DNA of 31,535 nt. It comes from Bacillota bacterium (GTDB lineage Bacteria > Bacillota > Clostridia > Christensenellales > Aristaeellaceae). A program made the translations under genes and the position numbers. The notes below the pieces were generated by a model, which searched no databases, had not been told where the DNA came from, and saw nothing but the letters and a program-made list of their open reading frames with translations. Positions 31,490-31,535 of this stretch are shown here, in pieces. The first letter of the stretch is position 1. Each line of letters opens with the position of its first letter. The stretch lies in contig JAFADG010000057.1 in the NCBI GenBank assembly GCA_023425025.1, positions 1 to 31,535 on the forward strand, read 5' to 3'.

Positions 31490-31535
31490 TTTACCACTTC
31501 ACACTCACTCGGTATTTCCCCCCCCTCCAGTTTCC
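31454..31535. mobile_element. Possible insertion sequence end
   Basis: GTGTCCAGTT occurs at 31454-31463 and 31476-31485, 22 bp apart, and TCCAGTT again near 31526. Repeated short motifs near a terminus are typical of IS21-like elements. The rest lies beyond the window, so family and boundaries are unproven. Confidence 0.4.

Overview
The window looks like chromosomal DNA from a GC-rich anaerobic Firmicute of class Clostridia, probably a gut or rumen lineage. The evidence is strong GGAGG-type ribosome binding sites, sigma-A-like promoters, an indolepyruvate:ferredoxin oxidoreductase, a TM1266-type hydrogenase-system protein, a stand-alone MsmX/UgpC sugar ATPase and a collagen-like exosporium-type protein. 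I cannot assign a genus. No rRNA, tRNA or CRISPR array was seen.

Region 1 (1-1580) is accessory. It holds the 3' end of a collagen-repeat surface protein, a ribbon-helix-helix gene with a clear promoter and repeated operators, and a frameshifted DUF6809-like gene. It closes with a second copy of only the last codons and terminator of a collagen-like gene, so mobile DNA seems to have replaced most of a paralogue.

Region 2 (1582-12330) is a divergent HTH-TPR regulator followed by a long, tightly packed + strand cluster. The cluster has an aromatic 2-oxoacid module (aryl-CoA ligase, iorA, iorB, second aryl-CoA ligase, double-ACT protein), then housekeeping genes (alr, 5-formyl-THF cyclo-ligase, a membrane protein, rsmD, coaD with a likely CTG start, a coiled-coil protein) and a strong terminator.

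Region 3 (12330-20665) holds an unexplained structured RNA-like stretch, an adaptor plus MacB-like permease without an ATPase, the sugar ATPase, a PucR-type regulator and a lipoprotein S41 protease. Next comes a leader ending in a terminator in front of a TM1266-like gene and a small membrane protein resembling an ECF S component. The region ends in a 160 bp palindromic repeat.

Region 4 (20666-25600) is a three-gene efflux-type operon (adaptor, double FtsX permease, ATPase) on the - strand, divergent from a TetR regulator. Their promoters overlap at the -10 boxes.

Region 5 (25600-27230) is a run of small + strand genes: DUF3006, DUF1905/YdeI, a four-cysteine mini-protein and a protein made of two copies of one 50-residue unit.

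Region 6 (27231-31535) is a graveyard of broken genes: an EamA pseudogene with a frameshift and a stop, an FtsX C-terminal scrap, truncated ABC-2 permease pieces meeting head to head, an intact ABC ATPase, and a possible insertion sequence end at the right edge. One intact secreted SH3/peptidoglycan-binding protein sits among them.
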